Below, one piece after another: positions 30,179 to 38,938 of a stretch of DNA of 50,135 nucleotides. The notes below the pieces were generated by a model that saw only the letters and a program-made list of their open reading frames with translations, had not been told where the DNA came from and did no database searches. Location of the stretch: assembly GCA_022450595.1 (NCBI GenBank), contig JAKUPT010000001.1, positions 1 through 50,135 of the forward strand, read 5' to 3'. The first letter of the stretch is position 1, and every line of letters begins with the position of its first letter. Source of the stretch: Bdellovibrionales bacterium. Lineage in GTDB: Bacteria > Bdellovibrionota > Bdellovibrionia > Bdellovibrionales > UBA1609. The position numbers were made by a program, and so were the translations under genes.

Positions 30179-31525
30179 ATGAAAAAGATCATAGTTTTTA
30201 TATTGTTTTATTCAAGTTTAGCCTCAGGGAGTGATATACCTAGCCCATTGAAGCCGATCGCTTTTAAAAAACCCAAGCTGGATAACACTGTTACTAGAGT
30301 ACAGAGGCTTTTACCTACACCGGATCAGCCAGTTTTTGAAAAAAATAACGAAAATGTAGATACATATTTAAAAAGAATGTTTAACTTAAAAAGTTTGTCC
30401 CCTGATGAAGAGAGATTTTTTAATACTGCATTCAAAAATCATACTAATGCACTGGCTTATATAAACAACTTATCAAGTGAATCATTTTTTCTAGAGTCTG
30501 AAAAGTTAAGTGATTACATAGAAACTCAAATAAATTGTAATGTACTTAAAAAAGATAAAATAACAGAAATTAAAGACAGTCTGCTAGTGAGTCTTTGCTT
30601 GTATCCACAATATGTTGATGAGTATTTAAAAAGTTTTAAGATGCTAAAAAGCGATAATAATAATTTAATTGATCACGATGGAGACCTGAGTTTTTTAGAT
30701 ATAGAGGTTGGTAATTGGCGAAGACAGATGTTTGTCATTAATAATGAGAGCGCGAATCAGGTCATATTTAAGCATTTAATGTTAAAATCAGCTTTAAAAT
30801 CAATGTTAGATGATATGTCCTTATACTTTGAGAACTATTTGAGTAAGGGGAGTGTATCAACATATTTATACACACTTCCAAGGCTTCGAGCTGCATTAAG
30901 ATATGAAAACAAGCTTTTATCTTTATACGAATATTACAATCAGATTATCTGCAGATCTAATAAAAATAATGGATGTTCAATTTATAAGCAGTTGATTGCC
31001 TCAACTTTAGAGTGGGAGTTGAATAAGCATTATGAAGAGGTAAGCAATATTGACCATATTTATTCAAATCTTAAAACAGTTAGTAATGATAAAGCAACAA
31101 TTCAAAAATTTGAGAAAATTTTTGATGTATCAAGATCATTTTACGAATTACATCATGGAAATGTTTATTCGCCCTGCTTTATTGAGCTTATTTCAAACAG
31201 ATTGGGAATAGATAAAACATCGCAAGCAGATTGTAGTAAAATCTCTTCATTTAAAACAAAATATAGTGAGTTAACTAACTCAGCAGGCTTTTTAAAGGAA
31301 GACTTGGTCAATGCATACAACTCTATGTATATTTTTGAAAACTTAAATATTACATATAGCCTTTTAAAAGATAATTACTTTTACTCTGGTCGAATGCAAG
31401 TATCGCAAAATAGTGATCTGCTTAATGACCCTAAATATCAGAGCTTTTCAAATAAAGTTTTAGAACAAATTAAAAAAATAACTGGATATTTAAATAAAGT
31501 AACTAACAAGGAGTATTTACGTTGA
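30179..31525 (+). CDS. Exported protein of unknown family, operon gene 1
   Basis: A 448-residue protein with signal peptide MKKIIVFILFYSSLASG. The mature part is helical, AT-rich in codon use, and has seven cysteines spread widely (for example QINCNV, VSLCLY, IICRSN, GCSIY). No domain was recognised. ATG 30179 has AAGG nine bases upstream. The TTG start of the next gene overlaps its stop by four bases. As first gene of the toxin-immunity operon it may help export, folding or surface display of the toxin-like protein; that is inference from synteny alone. Confidence 0.8.
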   Translation: MKKIIVFILFYSSLASGSDIPSPLKPIAFKKPKLDNTVTRVQRLLPTPDQPVFEKNNENVDTYLKRMFNLKSLSPDEERFFNTAFKNHTNALAYINNLSSESFFLESEKLSDYIETQINCNVLKKDKITEIKDSLLVSLCLYPQYVDEYLKSFKMLKSDNNNLIDHDGDLSFLDIEVGNWRRQMFVINNESANQVIFKHLMLKSALKSMLDDMSLYFENYLSKGSVSTYLYTLPRLRAALRYENKLLSLYEYYNQIICRSNKNNGCSIYKQLIASTLEWELNKHYEEVSNIDHIYSNLKTVSNDKATIQKFEKIFDVSRSFYELHHGNVYSPCFIELISNRLGIDKTSQADCSKISSFKTKYSELTNSAGFLKEDLVNAYNSMYIFENLNITYSLLKDNYFYSGRMQVSQNSDLLNDPKYQSFSNKVLEQIKKITGYLNKVTNKEYLR

Positions 31526-32526
31526 AAAAATATTTTATTCTAATTCTATTTTTATTTGGATGTAGTGATAAAGGTATCAAAACGCCACTTGTTGACCAAT
31601 CTCCAAAAGAGAAAGTGCCAGAAATAGAAATAACAGAGAGTATAATTAAGACCGAGGTAGATCAATTAACTCTTAGAACAACTGAAGTTTGTAGTGACAC
31701 TTATTGTGATATTTACGCGATTATATCAATTGGCAATAATAAACAAGGGTACAAACTTAAAGCGCTGGAACCAACAAAAGATCAAATACAAGACTTTACA
31801 GAGGTTAATATAAAAGAAGATGAAATATTAACGATCCTTAACAAGAAAGATGCAGATAAAAAAAATGAGTTTAACGTAAATTTAAATAACTTAGCGAATC
31901 GCTTAAAGTTAAGAACATATTTAGATTTAGATAAGTGTCGAAGTGTTAATGTTTATAAGGATCTAGTAGAATATGCTACAAATAAGGCTCCATTTATAAA
32001 TCTTCATTTCCCATCAGCTTTTGAAAGAGATAAAGATGTTTATTTTACCAATAATGAAAGAATTGTTTTAAATTTTAATTTAAAACAAAAAACTTTTAAC
32101 AAGATTTCCTTATTTCAATCGGCAGAAAGAGCGTTCTCTTCATTTAGCTTATTATATAAAGATAATAATTCTCCAGACATTATTTGGTTACCTAATAATC
32201 TAGATGATCAACAAAAATTAAATTTTGGGAAAACACTGGTTAGATTTGCTGCAGATTGTAGTAACAGCTATGAAGAAATGAATAAACCCTATAGTTCTAA
32301 TCGTTTTTATCATGCAGAAGATGACATTGAACCTTCACGAGACTTGGAGAGTTTTATTTCAAGTCATGAATTATCATATGATGTATCATATTTTTCTTTT
32401 GTCACTAAGCGCTCAAGCTATAGTAGCGAGCAGTCCAAAATAATAATTTCGTCTTATCAAGAATACAAAGAATACTTTGATCATATAGATGATCAGCTAA
32501 AGGAGAAAATCAATGAAGTATATTAA
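31522..32526 (+). CDS. Lipoprotein of unknown family, operon gene 2
   Basis: A 334-residue lipoprotein: MKKYFILILFLFGC puts the lipidated cysteine at 14. The N-terminal mature part is acidic; further on are a small beta-rich segment (EVCSDTYCDIYAIISIG) and helical parts with no recognised fold. It starts with TTG at 31522, supported by AAGGAG eight bases upstream and the TTGA overlap with gene 1. It overlaps gene 3 by 14 bases, so translation is coupled across the operon. Location is an outer or inner membrane leaflet on the periplasmic side. Confidence 0.8.
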   Translation: MKKYFILILFLFGCSDKGIKTPLVDQSPKEKVPEIEITESIIKTEVDQLTLRTTEVCSDTYCDIYAIISIGNNKQGYKLKALEPTKDQIQDFTEVNIKEDEILTILNKKDADKKNEFNVNLNNLANRLKLRTYLDLDKCRSVNVYKDLVEYATNKAPFINLHFPSAFERDKDVYFTNNERIVLNFNLKQKTFNKISLFQSAERAFSSFSLLYKDNNSPDIIWLPNNLDDQQKLNFGKTLVRFAADCSNSYEEMNKPYSSNRFYHAEDDIEPSRDLESFISSHELSYDVSYFSFVTKRSSYSSEQSKIIISSYQEYKEYFDHIDDQLKEKINEVY

Positions 32527-34237
32527 TATTATAATTTTTAGTCTAATAGCCTCTAAGGCTATGGCAGAAGTTTCCATTGAGACAAATTTAAAAGCCAGTG
32601 CCTTAGTTAAATATAGTAAAAAAACTTGGTATAAAAATAGCACTAAGTGTTATCCTTTTGGTGCGCCTGGAGACAAAACAGATTTTTTAAAGCAAGTTAC
32701 GGTTGAGTCAGATAGCGCTAATAAATTTTATAAAAATAGTTCTAATATTCAATATGATGTTTTCAGTAATTCAGTATTTAAGGTTCATGCAAGCAAGCTG
32801 AAGCTTTCTTATAGAAAAAAAGAATTAGGAGATAAAAGTTCAGTAAGCTTAAAAATGACTCAATTTCTTTATCCTACTCATCAAACACAACTCGATAACA
32901 GTGGGTGTTTAAGAACTGATGGTCTTGCACGTGCTCTAAATCCATCAGTAGAGGGTGTGATTAAAGTACGTTATAAGGTTCCCAATAATGTATGGCTTAT
33001 AAAAGTTAATTATACTGAATTTTCTGATATTTTTTCTATTAATCATTTAAGTAAATTTAAAAATACCTTTAATCAATCATATGAATTAAAACAAAATGAA
33101 AAATATATTTGGGTTAGGCCTAATACTGTAATCACCCAAGAAATAAGAATTCCAAAACAAAGTAAATTAACGGGGGATATTGGAACAGCAAAAATAACAT
33201 TTGAAAATATGCAATCAAATGATAAAAATGTAATTGATAAAATAAATAATAATGATCACAACTATAAAGACTCTGTTGAGCTTGATGAATACGTTGATTC
33301 CATTTCAAGTTTTGTGAATAACCCAGAATTATTAACGCATTACCTAAATAATATTAGCTTAAATAAAAGTATCACCTTAGCTGATAAATTTTTTAAAATT
33401 GCTAATATGAACTTGGGAAGTAGTGAAAATGCTCACTTAAAAAAAACACTATCTGCAATACTTTCATTTGAAATTTCAAAGAATATTTTAAAAAACTTTG
33501 AAAAATACTGTACAGAAATTGAAGTATATAATCCTGATCACATGCAAAGAATTAAAGCTAATGGATTAATTGCCGCATATTTCTGGCTGAATAGAGCTTT
33601 GATTAGAATTGAAAACTTTGACTTATTGGGTGTTAAAAACTTTTTAAGTAAGTTACAACAACTTTCAAATGAAAATAAAACCTATTATGATGTTATGGCT
33701 GATGATAAGTTAAGATTAAAACTTAAAAAAGCCTATGAACTATTAGTTAATACAACTAATGCAGATACCACGCCATTTTCAGCTGCATTGTTTGATTTAG
33801 AATTAATCTTAAGTAATTTTGGTTCTTTTACAAATGTTAGCACCTCTGAAGATAAGCTATTTACTGCAATGAATAGATTGGCAGATATTGAAGACAGTTT
33901 TTGGGTAGCATTTGATAAAGATTTAAGAGCTTTTAATAAAGCAGAAAAGATTATTATAAATGTTCAAAGATCATCTTCTATACTTAATGAAATTCATCAT
34001 GAAAATTTAAAAGTATTAGATTTATTAAAGAATAAAACACATCTATTGGATGTTGTTAATAATGAATCTACAGATTCTTTTATTAGTTATGTTACTGATC
34101 TATTAGTTCATCAGGTAAACATCTTTGAGGAAGATGTAGATGTTGATTATTTCGATTCAATTAGAGATCCGTATCAATTAGACAACGGCATAAAACCATT
34201 ATCTGAAAAAATTCAATCATGCCTATTAGGAGTTTAA
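32513..34237 (+). CDS. Exported protein of unknown family, operon gene 3
   Basis: A 574-residue protein with signal peptide MKYINIIIFSLIASKAMA. Residues about 20-240 are rich in strands (for example VKVRYKVPNNVWLIKVNYTEF-like alternation; read IKVRYKVPNNVWLIKVNY), while the rest is helical. Few cysteines. No family recognised. The ATG is supported by AAGGAG upstream inside the end of gene 2. Codon use is AT-rich like its neighbours. The two-part layout would suit a periplasmic adaptor or surface protein, but nothing in the sequence proves it. Confidence 0.78.
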   Translation: MKYINIIIFSLIASKAMAEVSIETNLKASALVKYSKKTWYKNSTKCYPFGAPGDKTDFLKQVTVESDSANKFYKNSSNIQYDVFSNSVFKVHASKLKLSYRKKELGDKSSVSLKMTQFLYPTHQTQLDNSGCLRTDGLARALNPSVEGVIKVRYKVPNNVWLIKVNYTEFSDIFSINHLSKFKNTFNQSYELKQNEKYIWVRPNTVITQEIRIPKQSKLTGDIGTAKITFENMQSNDKNVIDKINNNDHNYKDSVELDEYVDSISSFVNNPELLTHYLNNISLNKSITLADKFFKIANMNLGSSENAHLKKTLSAILSFEISKNILKNFEKYCTEIEVYNPDHMQRIKANGLIAAYFWLNRALIRIENFDLLGVKNFLSKLQQLSNENKTYYDVMADDKLRLKLKKAYELLVNTTNADTTPFSAALFDLELILSNFGSFTNVSTSEDKLFTAMNRLADIEDSFWVAFDKDLRAFNKAEKIIINVQRSSSILNEIHHENLKVLDLLKNKTHLLDVVNNESTDSFISYVTDLLVHQVNIFEEDVDVDYFDSIRDPYQLDNGIKPLSEKIQSCLLGV

Positions 34238-34239
34238 AA

Positions 34240-35961
34240 ATGAAACAATTAATTTTAGTAATAGCTATTTTAAATTCACAAATAACCTATGCTAACCAAA
34301 GTCCTTGGGATGAAGCCAATAAAGTTATTGAACAAACCAAAATGGCAGCTAAAAAAGATGCACATACATTAGTTGAAGTTGATGTCTTAACAGCTATAGA
34401 GAAGGTATTATTAGAACTTCCATATATGAGTGATTTTAATAAAGAATACTATTATTTAATATCTTCAAATGAAGAATTAAAAAATTCCTTCTCTAATATT
34501 GCTCAGAAAGACGCTAATCAGATATCTCAGGACCAAAAAAAAGTAATAGAGGTTTACAATAATTATAAATCAGCAGTTCGCAAGAGATTTAAAAAATCTT
34601 ATAAGTCATCAGATATGAGCTTTGAATTAATTAGACTTTCTAATATGTTATACAGTGCTTCTAATGAGCTTGAAAGAAAATGTACTTATGGGCGAGCTTT
34701 ATCTAATCATGATTACAAATCTATAAAAATTGAAGTTCCTAAACTCGAATATCAGTTAATGATAAAATATTCTACAGGCCTTGATGGAGATGGCAATCCA
34801 TCTAATCTTGGTTACGACTATCAAATTCAAACAGCTGCAGAATCTGATGCTTTAAAAAATGCTAAAAATATAAACAACACTTTATTAACGGCTAATGGTT
34901 TAATTGTTACTACTGCATACAGTACTAATACAGCTACCGCATTAAATGCTGCTTTGGTTAATGGCGCAGGAGCTATAATGCCTTATGCTTTAGCCATTTC
35001 TGCAGCCGCAGCCATTGCTACTACAATTGCTGCTAATAAAGAGCAAGCCAGACTTGAAACAGAAGTTTCAGATGCTCAAAGACATATGTTTTATAACACT
35101 GCAGATAGTTCAGATGTAATTAAATACTACAAAGAAAGTTGTAAATCTGTTGTAAATTCATTTCATTCAGTTGCAGATACAATTAGACTTTTAATTAATG
35201 ACAAACAAAAACGCACTGAGCTTTTAAATGATGCAAGCAAGACAAGAGATGAGCGCGCGGTTTGGCAAGAAGAGTCTACTATAAATAACGACTACCAAGA
35301 TGAACTTGTTTTAAACAAGTATTTTCTAAGTAATAAGTGTTATATGAAAAATTCTTCAGATTATGATCAACAAAGAGAAAAAGGTAATTCATTTTGTTAC
35401 TTTAGTAATCAAAAAAATGGTTTTAACAATGGTCATAAAGAATTCGATTTTGATAAAAATAAAGTAGATACTAAGATTGAAGAGTTAGAGTCAAAAATTA
35501 AAAAATTCGGTGAAAAGTATCCTGTTGAAAAAACAACTGAATATTTAAATCATCAATTAATTGAGATATTCTCACCAAGGTTAGCGATTATTGAAGAAGG
35601 TTTTAATAAAATTGGCTTTGAGTTAGTTGATAAACAACAGTCCCGTGCTTATCAAAAACTGGTTCAAATATTAACTTATTATCGAAAATACAAATTAAGT
35701 GAAGATGTTGTATTTCAAGATTTAAATCGTCAATTAGATGTTTATAAATCTATAGAAAATATTAGAAGCGATTTAGACAAAATTGTTGCACTTAGCATTA
35801 GTGAAATCTTTTCTGACATTGGTCGGTCTGAATTAAAAGATCATTATAATCAACTTGTTAAAGACTTTGAACCAATAAAAGATAAGTATATGCATTTAAG
35901 AGCCGTTAATTATTTAGATTACTCGATTCAAAGTTTAGAATCTTATATTTCATCATTGTAA
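34240..35961 (+). CDS. Exported protein with central hydrophobic segment, operon gene 4
   Basis: A 573-residue protein with signal peptide MKQLILVIAILNSQITYA. Residues about 225-265 include an Ala-rich hydrophobic stretch (MPYALAISAAAAIATTIAAN), long enough to cross or insert in a membrane, set between helical domains. This recalls pore-forming or membrane-tethered exported proteins, but no family was recognised. The start ATG 34240 follows TAGGAG; an upstream in-frame ATG at 34219 would spoil the signal peptide. It begins two bases after gene 3. Confidence 0.78.
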   Translation: MKQLILVIAILNSQITYANQSPWDEANKVIEQTKMAAKKDAHTLVEVDVLTAIEKVLLELPYMSDFNKEYYYLISSNEELKNSFSNIAQKDANQISQDQKKVIEVYNNYKSAVRKRFKKSYKSSDMSFELIRLSNMLYSASNELERKCTYGRALSNHDYKSIKIEVPKLEYQLMIKYSTGLDGDGNPSNLGYDYQIQTAAESDALKNAKNINNTLLTANGLIVTTAYSTNTATALNAALVNGAGAIMPYALAISAAAAIATTIAANKEQARLETEVSDAQRHMFYNTADSSDVIKYYKESCKSVVNSFHSVADTIRLLINDKQKRTELLNDASKTRDERAVWQEESTINNDYQDELVLNKYFLSNKCYMKNSSDYDQQREKGNSFCYFSNQKNGFNNGHKEFDFDKNKVDTKIEELESKIKKFGEKYPVEKTTEYLNHQLIEIFSPRLAIIEEGFNKIGFELVDKQQSRAYQKLVQILTYYRKYKLSEDVVFQDLNRQLDVYKSIENIRSDLDKIVALSISEIFSDIGRSELKDHYNQLVKDFEPIKDKYMHLRAVNYLDYSIQSLESYISSL

Positions 35962-35980
35962 GAGCATAGATGGAGACTTT

Positions 35981-38308
35981 ATGAAATCAACTTTTGTTTT
36001 AATTGGATTTATTTTATTTAATATCTCATTAAATGCTTCAACCAGTGAAGGTGATATAAGAACCAAAAAGGTTTTTATAGACAATAAACAATTTGGTCAA
36101 ATTACTGAGATTAGAACACGTGCTGATAATCATGATTTTTTAACTAAAGAGTTTGATATTAAAGTGAATAGTCCTGATGCAAGCTCAGCATTTAAACGTG
36201 TTGATTATGCATTTTATAAAGGTGTATCCTCACAAATAGATTCTTCAAATTCTATAAATCCAACTCAGTGGATTTCTCTGAGTTTTGGCAGTAAAAGTCA
36301 TCACACTATAAATCAAGCTGTCGACTTAGTGTTACCCGGGGCGATCCATAGTGGTTTTAGTCAATATGAAAGCTATCAAAGGTCACAAGCACTTTCCGAG
36401 GCAATGGCTCAGAACTATCAAAAAGGCTTAGATAACTTAGTAAGTGCTCATAAAGATTATGTTCTTGAGAGGGAGAAATATAATTCTGATCAGATGAAGC
36501 TTAAAAATGGTCATACTTCCATAGTGGCTGGCCACTATACCTCATTAGTTCCAGCTCAGGATTTAGATTTTGAAACTATTCAGCAAAAAATTAAACTTGT
36601 TAACAGTTCAAATGATCTAAAAAGTAAGTTTAAATATAATTATTCTATTCAAGCTTTTAACGCTGCTGAAGCTGAAGTTATCAATAGTCTAGAAACTAAT
36701 GATTATAGCACATTAAAAAAATATGCGAATGAACTGTCAAATTTAGAGGCGGAGTCTGTTAAAACAATTGGAAAAGACCGAATTGATCAACTATTAAGTA
36801 AGTTTACTAACGGTGAAATATTACAAGTTTCAAAAATAAGAGACGATATTGAGCCAAGTTTTTTAGATGGAGCTCAGTTTTTAACTCATAAAGACTCAAA
36901 TAGCAGATCTGGTACTATTCGAAGACTGGCCAATGATTATCAAGTCAGTTGGATGGAAACCGATGCACTTACTACTCTTTCTCAAGAGCAAAAGAGTGCC
37001 TTTGCTTTGGGCTCCAGTTATTTGTTTGCAGCCGACTTTTATTATAATGATTTACACTACTCACAAGGTGACAGCCTATTAGAACTAAGCCAAAGCTTAT
37101 TAGACTTCTCTCGCGGCTTTAAAGAAGGCGTGTCTGAAAGCCTAGAAAGCTTAATAAACAGCATTCCTGAAACTTATGATTTTTTAAAATCAGCCTCTAG
37201 CCTTGCCTACAATGATCCAGAATTATTTTTAGAAAAATCTTATCAGGCTCTATTGAGTGTTCCTAAGGTAGCTGATGCCATTTTAACAACCATGACGACT
37301 GCCTACGATAAACTTGTGTATGGATCTGCTGAGGACAAAGGAGAAGTGATAGGAGGAGTGGCTCTCGATATTGTTGCAGCCATTTCTACAGGTGGCGTTT
37401 TAAAGGTAGTAAAAACAGCCGCTCAAGGCTCAAAAGCTTTCAAAGCCTTATCAAAAGCCTCAAATAACTTTAAAACTGTTATTAAAAGCTCTCCAGGTTT
37501 AACTAGAGCTGTTAAAGAGAGTGTTTCAAAGTTTACAAGCCATCAAATATTTAAAGCCCCAGCTAGTGTAAGAACCTTCATCAGAAAGACGGCTGCGAAA
37601 AATCCAATAGATGCCGTTAAAATTACTTCAGCTCTTAACTCATTAAAAAATATTGATAAATTACCTATTAAATTAAAAGATAAATTTTATTATTTTGCCA
37701 CACACTACGGTAATAATTTTGATGTTGAAACCGGTTCTGTATTCACATCAGCCATTAAAAATGGTTTTACTTCAAAACAGGCATTGTCTGATTTTGCTGA
37801 TGTTGTTTCTAGAATCACTGGACCCAGGTTATCCAGAAAATTAAAAATTAATCAGTATATAAATGGTAAGGTTGTTAGATATAGTTCTATTAATCCTGGA
37901 CCACTTCATCATTTAATGGAACATGGAAAATATGTTGCTAAATCATTTCGAGGAAGTAGTTATTTTAAATTAAGGCTAAATGCACCACTTAAAATATACC
38001 GAGTTTATAGTGACAATGATAAAAAACTATCGCGTTATTGGAGTCGCGAAAAACCAACAGGACCTAATCAAGCAGTTATTGATTCCGCATTAAGTCCTAC
38101 ATGGAAAAATAATAATAAAGCAACTAAATGGGTAGAAATAACATTGCCTGCAGGTGAAGAGATATATGAGGGTATTGTTTCTCCTGTAATTATAAAATCC
38201 AAAACTAAAAATATAAATATAGGTGAGCTTTTAGGAGGCGGAAGTCAAATTTATGTTGATTTTAAGTTACCTTTAGATTGGATTACAGATGGAGGTGAGT
38301 TCTTATGA
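35981..38308 (+). CDS. Exported polymorphic-toxin-like protein, operon gene 5
   Basis: A 775-residue protein with signal peptide FVLIGFILFNISLNA. The first 440 residues are an unrecognised delivery part. Residues about 451-480 (KGEVIGGVALDIVAAISTGG) look like the hydrophobic pre-toxin segment common in polymorphic toxins. The last ~105 residues (LKIYRVYSDN, RYWSREKPTGPNQAVIDSAL, IYEGIVSP, LLGGGSQIYVD) match, from memory of such proteins, a tip domain seen in contact-dependent and RHS-type toxins. The arrangement Arg674, Ser688 and Glu730 or Gln756 recalls the R-S-E pattern of ADP-ribosyltransferases; catalysis is therefore a hypothesis. The immunity-like gene overlaps its stop. Confidence 0.75.
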   Translation: MKSTFVLIGFILFNISLNASTSEGDIRTKKVFIDNKQFGQITEIRTRADNHDFLTKEFDIKVNSPDASSAFKRVDYAFYKGVSSQIDSSNSINPTQWISLSFGSKSHHTINQAVDLVLPGAIHSGFSQYESYQRSQALSEAMAQNYQKGLDNLVSAHKDYVLEREKYNSDQMKLKNGHTSIVAGHYTSLVPAQDLDFETIQQKIKLVNSSNDLKSKFKYNYSIQAFNAAEAEVINSLETNDYSTLKKYANELSNLEAESVKTIGKDRIDQLLSKFTNGEILQVSKIRDDIEPSFLDGAQFLTHKDSNSRSGTIRRLANDYQVSWMETDALTTLSQEQKSAFALGSSYLFAADFYYNDLHYSQGDSLLELSQSLLDFSRGFKEGVSESLESLINSIPETYDFLKSASSLAYNDPELFLEKSYQALLSVPKVADAILTTMTTAYDKLVYGSAEDKGEVIGGVALDIVAAISTGGVLKVVKTAAQGSKAFKALSKASNNFKTVIKSSPGLTRAVKESVSKFTSHQIFKAPASVRTFIRKTAAKNPIDAVKITSALNSLKNIDKLPIKLKDKFYYFATHYGNNFDVETGSVFTSAIKNGFTSKQALSDFADVVSRITGPRLSRKLKINQYINGKVVRYSSINPGPLHHLMEHGKYVAKSFRGSSYFKLRLNAPLKIYRVYSDNDKKLSRYWSREKPTGPNQAVIDSALSPTWKNNNKATKWVEITLPAGEEIYEGIVSPVIIKSKTKNINIGELLGGGSQIYVDFKLPLDWITDGGEFL

Positions 38309-38736
38309 CGGAAACAGAGTTTATTGAAAAATTTATTTATGATTATATAAATATGAATACAACTGAACTTGCAGAAAAGTATATTGATAAAATACCCAAA
38401 AATATATCAATTAAAACTACTGTTAATTATATTTTACATAATAATTTACAAGATAGGTTTATTGATAAAGAGTTTAGAGGTGATTTTAGTGATCGTCAAA
38501 ATGTAACTTATTTAATGAAAAATAGCTTATTAGGATATCAAACTTTTTTTAGTGAACGGGGTTTTAAGCATGTTGTTGAGAATTATTTAACACTTAAAAA
38601 TGCTTTATTTTCATTAATGGACTCTAGGTTTAATGAGCTTATGCATGCCGCACCAGACTCTAAAATCAATGGAAACTATGAGCTACCAAAGCTTGTACAG
38701 TTTATTGTTGATCTCTACAGTAAGCCTGATAAATAG
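38305..38736 (+). CDS. Candidate immunity protein to the toxin-like protein
   Basis: A 143-residue soluble protein with no signal peptide or membrane segment, mostly helical. Its ATG overlaps the stop of the toxin-like gene as ATGA, ensuring coupled synthesis. Small size, cytoplasmic location and extreme AT-richness are typical of immunity genes placed directly after polymorphic toxins. No immunity family was recognised. If the assignment holds, the toxin must act in the cytoplasm, because the protector is not exported. Confidence 0.6.
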   Translation: MTETEFIEKFIYDYINMNTTELAEKYIDKIPKNISIKTTVNYILHNNLQDRFIDKEFRGDFSDRQNVTYLMKNSLLGYQTFFSERGFKHVVENYLTLKNALFSLMDSRFNELMHAAPDSKINGNYELPKLVQFIVDLYSKPDK

Positions 38737-38810
38737 TTTCTAGACCAAATGACTTTAATGAAAAGGTGCATGATTTAATCACTTTTCTAAGTCCTATACC
38801 TGTGGCCTAA

Positions 38811-38835
38811 GACCAAGGCCCTTATTTCATAAGAA
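38811..38835 (+). repeat. 25-bp direct repeat flanking the toxin operon (right copy)
   Basis: Identical to 29745-29769 except for one base (GGCCC for GGGCC). It lies 75 bases after the immunity-like gene and 104 bases before the next gene. Confidence 0.75.
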
Positions 38836-38938
38836 TAATGTATTTCTAAATACTTAGATGAGATTATAGGTGTGTATAATTTTTATAAAATTATTCAAAA
38901 AATCTCATTTTGAAACAAAAATAGGTTATAAATAACTT

